This document shows, piece after piece, positions 1 to 8,121 of a stretch of 64,000 nt of DNA. The DNA is from Ochrobactrum quorumnocens (lineage in GTDB: Bacteria > Pseudomonadota > Alphaproteobacteria > Rhizobiales > Rhizobiaceae), in NCBI RefSeq assembly GCF_002278035.1, contig NZ_CP022603.1, forward strand, positions 1,617,501-1,681,500, written 5' to 3'. A program made the translations under genes and the position numbers. Under the pieces are notes generated by a model. That model saw nothing but the letters and a program-made list of their open reading frames with translations. It was not told where the DNA came from and made no database searches. Positions within the stretch are counted from its first letter, which is position 1; each line of letters starts with the position of its first letter.

Positions 1-657
1 CACGGCAACGCGCTCACCACGCAGACGCTCAACCACTTCAATCAGGTTGTCCACTTCACGACGGGTCAGCGATGTGGTTGGCTCGTCCATGATGACGAGC
101 TTGGCGCGGGTTGCGATGGCGCGCGAGATGGCAACCAGTTGGCGCATTGCAAGCGGCAACTCGGATACAATTGTGTTGAGAAAAGCCTTGTTTGTCGGGA
201 GGCCAACGGTACTCAGTGCACGTTCTGCGGTCTCACGAAGCTGCGAAAGCTTGACGCTACGAAACAGCCGGCCATTGCCTTCAACAAGCTGCTCATTTAG
301 CGCTACGTTTTCGGCGACGGTCAGATTGGGGATGAGCGACAGATCCTGATAGACAGTCTCAATACCAGCAGCGAGCGACTGGATAGGGTTCAGCGACGCA
401 TAGGTTTTTCCATCAAGAATGATCTCGCCCTCGCTGGGTGCGTGGGCGCCAGACATGATCTTGATGACCGTGCTCTTACCACAGCCATTCTCGCCCAGAA
501 GGTGATAGGCTTGGCCAAGATCAATGGTCAGGTCAATACCGCGCAGCGCGTGGACACCCCCAAACCGCTTATGGATGTTGCGCAATTCGAGAAACCGATC
601 CTGAGACCGGTCATTGCCCGTTGTAGGGCCCATCGCATTGTTCATCGTAGTTGACAC
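1..657 (-). CDS. Sugar ABC transporter ATP-binding protein (C-terminus outside window)
   Basis: This is the first ATPase domain of an RbsA/CUT2-like importer subunit; about 219 residues are visible and the gene runs off the left edge. It shows a Walker A motif GENGCGKST, a degenerate signature (LPLAMRQ) and Walker B LVIMDEPTTSL. I chose the GTG at 657 because an AAGGA lies 7 nt upstream; the first in-frame ATG is at 645. It is the last visible gene of a minus-strand operon behind a permease (1960-2985) and a binding protein (918-1928), so it should energise that importer at the inner face of the membrane. The substrate cannot be read from the sequence. Confidence 0.92.
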   Translation of the reverse strand, partial: MSTTMNNAMGPTTGNDRSQDRFLELRNIHKRFGGVHALRGIDLTIDLGQAYHLLGENGCGKSTVIKIMSGAHAPSEGEIILDGKTYASLNPIQSLAAGIETVYQDLSLIPNLTVAENVALNEQLVEGNGRLFRSVKLSQLRETAERALSTVGLPTNKAFLNTIVSELPLAMRQLVAISRAIATRAKLVIMDEPTTSLTRREVDNLIEVVERLRGERVAV

Positions 658-815
658 GTTAAATTCCTTTATCGCTGCACCGTCGCGCGAGGTTACGATT
701 GGCGCTACAGCTGTAGGATCGGTCGGCTTTGGCTTGCAGCGCTAACTCTTTGAGGTGCGCTCTAAGCAAATGATGTGCCGTGATAAATTAATCGACAATC
801 AGCCGGGTTCAGCCA

Positions 816-848
816 CCCGGATGCGGCTCCAGTCAGAGCGCATCCGGG
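816..848 (-). other. Intercistronic 10-bp hairpin between binding-protein and ATPase genes
   Basis: CCCGGATGCG (816-825) and CGCATCCGGG (839-848) form a perfect 10-bp inverted repeat with a 13-nt loop. In the direction of transcription no T-run follows, so it is more likely an mRNA 3'-end stabiliser or partial attenuator than a full terminator. Such elements commonly raise binding-protein mRNA over ATPase mRNA (inference). Confidence 0.55.
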
Positions 849-917
849 CTTTTGACACTATTGTGCGAGGCTGAACGAATTCCCCGCACGATAGTCAGTC
901 AGCCTGTGCAGAAACGC

Positions 918-1928
918 CTAGAACAGGTGTTCCTTGTAAGTGCTCTTGTCAGCGATAACCATGCCGTTACCGATGACGAGAAGGCCTTCACCGGCACCCT
1001 TTTTAACGCTGACCTTGTTATAGCCCTCAACGCCGAGATCGGTGCCTTCCTTGACTTCCTTCTTTTCGAGCAGAAGCTTGGCAACCGCATTCATCGCCAT
1101 GCCGGCCTTCTGTGGGTCCCAGAAGCCGATTGCGGTGATAGCGCCTGATTCAAGAAGATCAGCAGACGGGTTCGGCAGACCTGTGCCGACGAGGCAAACC
1201 TTGCCGCTCAGACCAGCTTCATCGATCGCACGGCCAACACCGAGAACGTCGTTGCCAGCGGAAGTCTGAAAGCCCTTCAGATCAGGATGCTTGCGCAGGA
1301 TTTCCTTGGCCTTTTCATACGTGCCATTGGCGTCGTCGAAGGATTCATTGTTTGGATCAACGAGCTGCATGTCAGCGTATTTCTTCGCATTTTCTTCAGC
1401 CGAACCAACCCACTGCATGTGGGTGCGGCTGCCGAGCGAGCCGACGAAAGTCGTCCACTTGCCGCTCTTGCCCATGCATTCTGCGAGGCGCTCATTGAGT
1501 GCTGTGCCGTAATCCGCATTGTCGAAGGCTTCAACGTCGGCCATGGTGTTGACCTGGTTGTCGGCCTCATGGGTCACAACAACGATGCCGCGTTCGATGG
1601 CGCGCTTAAAAGTGCCTTCGAGAACAGCAGGGTCCATTGGGACGACTGCAAGTGCATTAACGCCCTTGGCAACGAGATCCTGTACGATCTGAAGCTGCTG
1701 CGCTGCGTCTGCGGTTGCCGGTCCGCTCTGTGTCGCGACCACATCAGGATTGGCCTTCTGATAGGCTTCAACGCCGGTGTTCATGCGGTCGAACCAAGGA
1801 ATACCGCTGATCTTGACGACCGTTGCGATGACCGGCTTTTCCTGCGCGACGAGCGCACTTGCACTGCCTGCTACAATCGCTGCGCCAATGACAGTTCCAG
1901 CGAGCAGTTTTTTCGTTACTGATTTCAT
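918..1928 (-). CDS. Periplasmic sugar-binding protein of ABC importer 1
   Basis: This is a 336-residue periplasmic binding protein of the Peripla_BP_4 (ribose/AI-2 binding) type. Residues 1-28 form a Sec signal peptide ending near SALVAQ, followed by a conserved IATVVKISGIPWFDRM start of the mature fold, typical of rhamnose- and AI-2-like binding proteins. An open reading frame continues upstream to 2147, but the ATG at 1928 has GGAGG 7 nt ahead and begins the signal peptide, so I use it. It should capture the substrate and deliver it to the permease at 1960-2985, which precedes it by 31 nt in the same operon. The ligand is unknown. Confidence 0.93.
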   Translation of the reverse strand: MKSVTKKLLAGTVIGAAIVAGSASALVAQEKPVIATVVKISGIPWFDRMNTGVEAYQKANPDVVATQSGPATADAAQQLQIVQDLVAKGVNALAVVPMDPAVLEGTFKRAIERGIVVVTHEADNQVNTMADVEAFDNADYGTALNERLAECMGKSGKWTTFVGSLGSRTHMQWVGSAEENAKKYADMQLVDPNNESFDDANGTYEKAKEILRKHPDLKGFQTSAGNDVLGVGRAIDEAGLSGKVCLVGTGLPNPSADLLESGAITAIGFWDPQKAGMAMNAVAKLLLEKKEVKEGTDLGVEGYNKVSVKKGAGEGLLVIGNGMVIADKSTYKEHLF

Positions 1929-1959
1929 GATTTCCTCCACGCTAACTTTCCCCCAATGT

Positions 1960-2985
1960 CTATGTTCGGGTGCCTGAGGGTTGAGCACCGATATTTCCCT
2001 TTTGGCGATTGCCGAGGGTAAAGAAGCCCGCGATGTCGTACTTGCCGACTGCGAGGAAAGCGAGCAGCAGCAAGCCCCATGCAAAGTCGCGGACGAAATT
2101 GGAAAGGCCACCGAAGTTGAGCAGGCTCGACATGAGCTGCAACGCAATGGCGCTCAGCACCACGCAGATCACACGGCCATAGCCACCTTCAGGCTTAACG
2201 CCGGCCATCACCGCAATGAGAATGGCGACCAGCAGATATGAGCTGCCATAGTCGAACTTCACGTTAACGTTGCGCGCAGCAATGATGATGCCTGCAATGC
2301 CTGCCAGTAGCCCACTGGTCGCATAGGTCGCAATCAACACGCCATTGCGGGGAAAGCCCGCAAAAATCGCGGCTTTTGGATTGGTGCCCATCAGCATCAG
2401 CCAGTAGCCATAAGGGGTCAAGCGCACCACCGCTGCGATCAGTAAAGCAACCGCTATGAAGATCAGGAAGCTGATCGGCACGGCGAGGAACATGTCATTG
2501 CCGATACGCGACAACAGATCGGGGCTGCCAACCATGACAGCGCGACCGCTTGAAACGACAACAGCCAGGCCCGTGAAAGCCATCTGCGTGCCAAGTGTGC
2601 AGAGGATTGGGGTGATGTTGAAGCGGGCAATCAGGATGCCATTGATAATCCCGCCAGCAAGGCCGATCGCCAACGCCAGCCCCATGAAGGCGAGGCTGAA
2701 GCCAAGCTGGTTCTCGGCACTTGAGATGAACATCGAAACAATGACTGCGGAAAGCACGCCGGAAAGGTTGGCCAGTGCAATGCCTGAAAGATCAATCCCG
2801 CCATTGCCAGCGCACATAGCAAGCATGACGCCGATTGCCAGAAGCCCAATTTCAGGCACCTGACCCGCCATCGATTGCAGGTTGAACAGCGAAAGGAAAG
2901 ATCCCCCCGAAATATACGCGCCAAGCGCGAGCAATCCCAGATTGATGACAACAAGCATAGCAAGCTGATTGCTTGTCTTCTGCAT
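1960..2985 (-). CDS. Sugar ABC transporter permease 1 (RbsC-like)
   Basis: A 341-residue polytopic inner-membrane protein of the BPD_transp_2 (RbsC/AraH) family with about nine or ten hydrophobic segments; the EPG-like family loop is represented around the NRMLAI-equivalent GLLAIGVMLAMCAGNGGIDLS region. The ATG at 2985 has an AGGAGG 4-5 nt upstream. It is the first gene of the minus-strand importer operon (permease, binding protein, ATPase), an order different from the usual ATPase-permease-binding protein. Its promoter region is shared with the divergent LacI-type regulator and contains two repressor-like palindromes. Confidence 0.92.
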   Translation of the reverse strand: MQKTSNQLAMLVVINLGLLALGAYISGGSFLSLFNLQSMAGQVPEIGLLAIGVMLAMCAGNGGIDLSGIALANLSGVLSAVIVSMFISSAENQLGFSLAFMGLALAIGLAGGIINGILIARFNITPILCTLGTQMAFTGLAVVVSSGRAVMVGSPDLLSRIGNDMFLAVPISFLIFIAVALLIAAVVRLTPYGYWLMLMGTNPKAAIFAGFPRNGVLIATYATSGLLAGIAGIIIAARNVNVKFDYGSSYLLVAILIAVMAGVKPEGGYGRVICVVLSAIALQLMSSLLNFGGLSNFVRDFAWGLLLLAFLAVGKYDIAGFFTLGNRQKGNIGAQPSGTRT

Positions 2986-3000
2986 GGTCTCCTCCTACCA

Positions 3001-3013
3001 TGTTTAGTAAACA
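3001..3013. promoter_or_regulatory. Candidate LacI-family operator O1
   Basis: TGTTTAGTAAACA is a perfect 13-bp palindrome around a central G, 16 nt upstream of the permease start codon. A second copy lies at 3131-3143 just upstream of the divergent LacI-type gene. The paired arrangement fits autoregulated repression of both genes (inference). Confidence 0.7.
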
Positions 3014-3130
3014 AAACTGTTATTCACTAAATAAATGAACACAAGCTTGGGGGTTGTCAAGCGTATTATCGGGGAATTATGGTTGCCTAACACAGGGAAT
3101 TACCCTAATCGTTTTAAATCACAGCGTTTC

Positions 3131-3143
3131 TGTTTACTAAACG
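3131..3143. promoter_or_regulatory. Candidate LacI-family operator O2
   Basis: TGTTTACTAAACG matches O1 at 11 of 13 positions with the same centre spacing. It lies 44 nt upstream of the regulator start at 3187, about 130 bp from O1, a distance compatible with cooperative binding or looping (inference). Confidence 0.68.
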
Positions 3144-3186
3144 ACTGTTCAATTCGCCCTTAATATCGAAGTGCCGCTCGGAAAAT

Positions 3187-4260
3187 ATGAAAAAGAAAAA
3201 GTCCTTTACGATCAGAGATATTGCCGAGAACGCGGGTGTTTCACCCGCGACCGTGTCGCTTGTTCTGAATGGCAAAGGCGAGATTTCAGGGGAGACGCGT
3301 GCGCGGGTTCTTGAGTCGGTGTCCCGTCTCAATTACGTGCCGCGCGCAGCCAAAACCGGGTCGGGCGGCGGGGAGACGATCCGTTTTCTTAAAATTGCCA
3401 AGCATGGCGAAACGGTCAACCGCGATCACAGTGTTTTCGTTTCCGATTATATCGATGGCATGTCGTCGGAAGCGACGCGCCGCAATTACACGCTTGAAGT
3501 GGTGAGCTTTGAAGGGCAGCCGATCAGTGCGGTTGCTGAATCGCTGGCCGGTGCGCCGATCCGGGGCGTGATTGCGCTTGGAACCGAGTTGTCAGCGGCA
3601 GATATCCACATGATTCAGGGGCTCGGCCTGCCCACTGTTTTCATTGATACATTTTATGAGGTCATTGAAGCCAACTTTGTCGACATGAACAATGAAGATG
3701 CGGTGTTCAAAGTTCTGTCGCGCTTTAAACAGCTCGGTTTTTCGCGCATTGGATTCGTCGCCAGTCATACCGAAACCACGAATTTCCGTCTTCGCCGCGA
3801 TGCGTTTTTCAAGAATATGCAGCGACTGGACCTAAACGTTCAGGAGCGTGACATTCTCTCGGTTGAATCAACTTATGAGGGTGCGCATCGCGATACTTGT
3901 GCGATGTTGCATTCGGGGCTAGATCTGGCTGAATGCTATTTCTGCACCAACGATATCATAGCCTATGGCCTCATCCGGGCGCTGAAGGGTAAGGGCATTC
4001 GCATTCCAGACGACGTTTCTGTCATTGGCTTCGATAATTTGCCGCAAAGTGCGACTATGGAGCCGGGGCTTACAACGGTTGAAGTCTCTAAACGCAAGAT
4101 CGGCAATCTTGCGGTGACCGTTCTGGATGATCTGATCAACACGGCTGAAGCGCAACCGCCAGTCAAAATCCTGGTCGGTGCGAACCTTGTCATTAGATCA
4201 AGCGATTCCGGTGTTGCTGCAAAGATTGTGGCCCCAAAGACCGGCGCTTTTACAAGCTAA
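3187..4260 (+). CDS. LacI-family transcriptional regulator
   Basis: A 357-residue repressor. Residues 7-55 are a LacI helix-turn-helix (TIRDIAENAGVSPATVSLVL) with a hinge helix up to about residue 60. Residues about 70-340 are a periplasmic-binding-like effector domain (Peripla_BP_3), including the conserved GLIRALKGKGIRIPDDVSVI stretch of the family. It diverges from importer 1, and two matching palindromes sit in the 201-bp intergenic region, so it most likely represses the importer and itself until the imported sugar or its derivative binds. The length is normal for the family. Confidence 0.93.
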   Translation: MKKKKSFTIRDIAENAGVSPATVSLVLNGKGEISGETRARVLESVSRLNYVPRAAKTGSGGGETIRFLKIAKHGETVNRDHSVFVSDYIDGMSSEATRRNYTLEVVSFEGQPISAVAESLAGAPIRGVIALGTELSAADIHMIQGLGLPTVFIDTFYEVIEANFVDMNNEDAVFKVLSRFKQLGFSRIGFVASHTETTNFRLRRDAFFKNMQRLDLNVQERDILSVESTYEGAHRDTCAMLHSGLDLAECYFCTNDIIAYGLIRALKGKGIRIPDDVSVIGFDNLPQSATMEPGLTTVEVSKRKIGNLAVTVLDDLINTAEAQPPVKILVGANLVIRSSDSGVAAKIVAPKTGAFTS

Positions 4261-4289
4261 TCCCATAAGAAATCGATAAAGTTCAATCG

Positions 4290-4311
4290 GCGGCAGGCGC
4301 AAGCCAGCCGC
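4290..4311 (+). terminator. Weak hairpin after the LacI-type gene
   Basis: GCGGC-A-GGC / GCC-A-GCCGC arms with a GCAA loop form a GC-rich hairpin 30 nt after the stop codon, followed by only a short T stretch (GATTTT). It is a plausible but weak intrinsic terminator. Confidence 0.45.
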
Positions 4312-4423
4312 TGATTTTGCACGTCCTTGTGCTTTATGCCTCCTTTCGTGAGTGAACGGATACTCCGGTGCTTTGTCCAAAGTGCTGCGCAGTCCGCTGT
4401 CCACACCTCCCTATTACGTGGAT

Positions 4424-4439
4424 AATTACTCTTGTAATT
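4424..4439. promoter_or_regulatory. Candidate operator dyad upstream of importer 2
   Basis: AATTAC-TCTT-GTAATT is a perfect 6-bp dyad in an AT-rich stretch about 125 nt upstream of the binding-protein start at 4564. It could be a site for the SorC-type regulator encoded at the other end of the operon (inference only). Confidence 0.35.
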
Positions 4440-4563
4440 TTAATTATACATATGTATTTAAGAGTCGAGTTCGCTATGGGCTGGAGGCAGAGGAGCCTTC
4501 CCGGGTGATCTTTCAAGCAGTCAGGCGGGAGGATGTTTCGTCTGATTTCCAAGGGAGGAATTT

Positions 4564-5508
4564 ATGAAAAAGCTTGCTACGCTGGCGGCTCTTGCTGCCT
4601 TTTCGCTGCCTATTTCCGCTATGGCGCAGGATGCGCCAGGTACGGTGAAGAAGGACAGCTATCGCTTCGTGATCGTTCCAAAGGTCGTCCATCCCTGGTT
4701 TGACAAGGTGAATGACGGTGCCCAGCAGGCAGCTGCCGCACTGAAGGCTCAGACCGGCGCGAACGTTGAAATCGTCTACTCCGCACCACAGAGCGCAGAC
4801 GTTGTTCAGCAAAACCAGATCATCGACAGCGCACTTTCTACGCGCCCGGATGGTCTTGCGCTCGATTTGCTCGACCCGTCGGGCAACCGCGCATCGCTTG
4901 AAGAAGCGCAGGGACAGAAAATTCCGCTGGTTCTGTTCGATTCCGTGCCGCCTGAAGGCATGACCATCACCCATATCGGTTCCGATTTCTGCGAGCAGGC
5001 GAAGATTGCAGCTCGTCGTCTGGTGGAAGTTTTGGGCGGTGAAGGCGAAGTCGCAATCATGATGGGTGTGCCAACCGCACCAAACCATTCGATCCGTGCT
5101 GATTGTCATCGTGAAGTGTTCAAAGAACATCCGGGCATCAAGGTCGTTGCAGAAGGCATCGACAATGACAGCATCGAAATTGCTCAGCAGCAGGCTGCAG
5201 CAATCATGCAGGCCAATCCAAACCTCAAGGGCTGGGTTGCATCAGATGCGGCTGGCCCAATCGGCATCGGTCAGGCAATCGTAGAAGCTGGCAAGCAGGG
5301 CAAGGTCACTCTGGTCGGTCTCGATAACCTGCCGGAAATGCTCGACATGATCCGCAATGGCGTGGCTGACAGCTCGTCTGCCTCGCAGCCCGAACTTCAG
5401 GGCTACTGGTCGGTGATGACACTATGGGCACAGGCAACCGGCGCACCGGTTCCAGGCTATATCGATACCGGCAATGCATTCCTCACCAAAGAAAACGTAG
5501 GCAACTGA
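4564..5508 (+). CDS. Periplasmic sugar-binding protein of ABC importer 2
   Basis: A 314-residue binding protein of the ribose-type Peripla_BP_4 family. Residues 1-21 are a signal peptide (cleavage after AMA), followed by a mature start with FVIVPKVVHPWFDKVNDGA, the typical first strand and ligand loop. The start has AAGGGAGG 8 nt upstream. It is the first gene of a plus-strand operon with an ATPase (5632), a permease (7121) and a DhaK-DhaL kinase (8122), so it likely collects the substrate that the kinase phosphorylates. It is distinct in sequence from the binding protein of importer 1. Confidence 0.92.
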   Translation: MKKLATLAALAAFSLPISAMAQDAPGTVKKDSYRFVIVPKVVHPWFDKVNDGAQQAAAALKAQTGANVEIVYSAPQSADVVQQNQIIDSALSTRPDGLALDLLDPSGNRASLEEAQGQKIPLVLFDSVPPEGMTITHIGSDFCEQAKIAARRLVEVLGGEGEVAIMMGVPTAPNHSIRADCHREVFKEHPGIKVVAEGIDNDSIEIAQQQAAAIMQANPNLKGWVASDAAGPIGIGQAIVEAGKQGKVTLVGLDNLPEMLDMIRNGVADSSSASQPELQGYWSVMTLWAQATGAPVPGYIDTGNAFLTKENVGN

Positions 5509-5528
5509 TCCGTTCCGATTATGTTGCA

Positions 5529-5552
5529 GGAGCACGGGTTTTCCCGTGCTCC
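5529..5552 (+). terminator. Strong hairpin between binding-protein and ATPase genes
   Basis: GGAGCACGGG-TTTT-CCCGTGCTCC is a perfect 10-bp stem with a tetraloop, followed by ATTCTTTCTTGTT. It lies 20 nt after the binding-protein stop and may act as a partial terminator or mRNA stabiliser so that the binding protein is made in excess. Confidence 0.65.
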
Positions 5553-5631
5553 ATTCTTTCTTGTTCTGTCGAAACGCGTTCGGGTATCGCTTTAACCGGA
5601 ACTGCTTCGACGGCTGCACAAGGTGTCCATC

Positions 5632-7131
5632 ATGGCTTATCTTGAAACAAGCGGATTAGGCCGGGACTTTCCGGGCGTAACCGCGCTGGACGGCGTTGAC
5701 CTGAAAATTGAGTTGGGTCGCACGCATATTCTTGCTGGCGAAAACGGTGCCGGTAAATCGACACTCGTTAAAATTCTGACCGGAACCGATAGCGCTTCGC
5801 GCGGTCAGGTGTTGATCGATGGTCACGACCCGACGACCGATCCTGCTCTTTATAAAAACGTTGCCTATGTTCCGCAGGAGCTGACTCTTTTCCCGCAGAT
5901 GAGTGTGGCTGAAAACCTGTTCATGCCTTTCAGCCGAACCGGCCATGGCGGCTTTCTCGTCAACCGCAAGGCGTTGATGGAAGAGGCTAAATCCTATCTG
6001 ACCCGCTTTGGCATAGAAGCGCGGGCAGATGATCTGGTCGCCAATATTTCTGTGTCCGATCAGCAGCTTTTGCAGATCGCGCGCGCCTGTACCAATGAGC
6101 AGATGAAGGTGCTTATTCTTGATGAGCCGACTTCATCCTTGACGCGTGTGGAGGTGGAGCGTGTCTTCAAGGTTATCCGTGGTCTGCTTGATCGCGATCA
6201 TGCCATTGTTTTCATCAGCCACAAGATGGAAGAAGTCTTCCAGATTGGTGATGATTATACCGTTCTTCGTAATGGGACCAAGATCGAAAGCGGTCACATC
6301 AAGGACGTGACGGAAGCCGATCTCATCCGTGCCATGTCTGGCCGCGATCTTTCTTTTGATGAGCATTTCCGTCCAGCCGCACCAACAACTGAAACCATCA
6401 TGGAAGTGCGCGGGCTTTCCGGCTCTCGCTTTGAAGATATCAGTTTCGATCTGCGCAAGGGTGAGATTCTTGGCTTTGCCGGTCTGGTTGGGGCAGGGCG
6501 CTCTGAGGTTATGCAGACGATCTTCGGTTTTCTTAAAGCCAAAGCGGGCGAAGTGAAGGTTGAAGGCGAAAGCTGGACACTCAACGATACGTCGCGCTCA
6601 GTTGCGGGCGGTATGCTTTATCTTTCGGAAGAAAGAAAGCATCACGGAATTTTCCCGCTTCTGTCTTTGCGCGAAAATATCGGCATTTCCGTCTTGTCTT
6701 TGACCAGCGGCAAGCTCGGTATCAGCGATAATCGTGAGCGCAGTATCGTTCAGAAGATCATCGACGATTACGGCATTCGCACATCCGGCATGGGCAAGCG
6801 AATCTCGCAGCTCTCGGGTGGCAATCAGCAGAAGGCGATTATAGGGCGTGCCATGGCTACCCGCCCGCGGGTGCTCATTTTTGATGAGCCGACCAAGGGC
6901 ATCGATATCCGAACCAAATCCGAGATCTATCGCATCATGAAAAATCTCGCTGAAGAAGGCGTGGGCGTCATCCTCGTCTCTTCAGAACTCAACGAATTGC
7001 AGAAATGCGCGAGCCGGATCATCACCATGCACAATGGCCATATCACCGGTGAGTTCTCCACCACCGATACCAACAATGAAACACTCGTGGGCGCGATCTT
7101 TGGAACAGAGGTAAAAGCCGATGCAAACTAA
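5632..7131 (+). CDS. Sugar ABC transporter ATPase 2 (RbsA-like, two ATPase domains)
   Basis: A 499-residue duplicated ATPase. Domain 1 (about residues 3-240) has Walker A AGENGAGKST, a degenerate signature (ISVSDQQ) and Walker B LILDEPTSSL. Domain 2 (about 250-490) has a degenerate Walker A (AGLVGAGRSE), a canonical LSGGNQQK signature and LIFDEPTKGID. This asymmetry is normal for RbsA/MglA proteins. I prefer the ATG at 5632 (AAGG 8 nt upstream) over a GTG at 5623. It overlaps the permease gene by 11 nt, indicating translational coupling. Confidence 0.94.
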   Translation: MAYLETSGLGRDFPGVTALDGVDLKIELGRTHILAGENGAGKSTLVKILTGTDSASRGQVLIDGHDPTTDPALYKNVAYVPQELTLFPQMSVAENLFMPFSRTGHGGFLVNRKALMEEAKSYLTRFGIEARADDLVANISVSDQQLLQIARACTNEQMKVLILDEPTSSLTRVEVERVFKVIRGLLDRDHAIVFISHKMEEVFQIGDDYTVLRNGTKIESGHIKDVTEADLIRAMSGRDLSFDEHFRPAAPTTETIMEVRGLSGSRFEDISFDLRKGEILGFAGLVGAGRSEVMQTIFGFLKAKAGEVKVEGESWTLNDTSRSVAGGMLYLSEERKHHGIFPLLSLRENIGISVLSLTSGKLGISDNRERSIVQKIIDDYGIRTSGMGKRISQLSGGNQQKAIIGRAMATRPRVLIFDEPTKGIDIRTKSEIYRIMKNLAEEGVGVILVSSELNELQKCASRIITMHNGHITGEFSTTDTNNETLVGAIFGTEVKADAN

Positions 7132-8086
7132 CCCCCTTTCCAATCTCATTCGCACACCGCTAGCAGGCGTTTTCGTAGCGCTGCTGGTGATATTTTCCCT
7201 TTCAGCGATCCTGTCGCCCTATTTTCTCACGCCGTACAACCTGTCGGTTGTTGCGCGCGGTCTGGCCTTTGTTGGCCTCATCACAATTGCACAGTCCATG
7301 CTGATGGTACTGGGCGAGCTTGATCTGTCGCTTGGTGTGATTGGCGGTCTCAGCGGTGTCGTTTCCGGCATTCTGATGGTGCGGATGGGTTTCGAGCCTT
7401 ATTCTGCGATGTTGCTTGCCATTCTGCTGGGGCTTTGCCTCGGTCTTTTCAATGGTTTCCTTGTTACTTTCCTGCGCCTGCATTCGCTGGTGCTGACCAT
7501 CGGTACGGCGGGGATCTTCGGCGGTGCCAATCTCGTACTCACGCGAGGTGTTGCGATCACCGGTATTCCACGTGATGTGCAGTATCTTGGTCGCGGCGAT
7601 CTCTTCGGTGTGCCGGTGCCTTTCATCATCATGTTTGTTGCACTGCTGGTTGCCACTTTCGTGATGCTGAAAACACCGTTCGGCCGTTACATGTATGCCA
7701 TCGGCAACAATCGTGATGGCGCACGTATGCTGGGCATTCGCGTTGATCGTGTGCGTCTTATGGTGTTCGGTGTAGCCGGTGCAATTGCAGGTCTTGCAGG
7801 TGTGCTGATGGTTGCCCGTCTTGGAACGGCACAGCCTTCCATTGGCGACAGCTGGGTGCTGGCTCCGATTGCTGCTTCCGTCATCGGCGGCGTTGCCACA
7901 ACAGGCGGTATCGGTAGCCCGATTGGTGCGATCCTCGGTGCAGGTATCATCGCTATTATTGAAAACATTATCGTTCTGTTTGGTGTCTCCCCCTATTGGC
8001 AGGGCATTGTTTCAGGTGCAATCGTCGTGCTGGCTATCTCGTTCGATGCCATATCGCGTCGTTATCTGCGCCGGGATGCCCACTGA
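7121..8086 (+). CDS. Sugar ABC transporter permease 2 (RbsC-like)
   Basis: A 321-residue inner-membrane permease of the BPD_transp_2 family. It is rich in hydrophobic segments and includes the family region GELDLSLGVIGGLSGVVSG, matching the GGIDLSVGS-type loop of RbsC. It starts inside the ATPase gene and ends 35 nt before the kinase gene. It should form the homodimeric channel of importer 2 with the binding protein at 4564-5508. Confidence 0.93.
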   Translation: MQTNPLSNLIRTPLAGVFVALLVIFSLSAILSPYFLTPYNLSVVARGLAFVGLITIAQSMLMVLGELDLSLGVIGGLSGVVSGILMVRMGFEPYSAMLLAILLGLCLGLFNGFLVTFLRLHSLVLTIGTAGIFGGANLVLTRGVAITGIPRDVQYLGRGDLFGVPVPFIIMFVALLVATFVMLKTPFGRYMYAIGNNRDGARMLGIRVDRVRLMVFGVAGAIAGLAGVLMVARLGTAQPSIGDSWVLAPIAASVIGGVATTGGIGSPIGAILGAGIIAIIENIIVLFGVSPYWQGIVSGAIVVLAISFDAISRRYLRRDAH

Positions 8087-8121
8087 TCTGACGACCTGAC
8101 ACATTTTGGAAAGCCAGAAAT

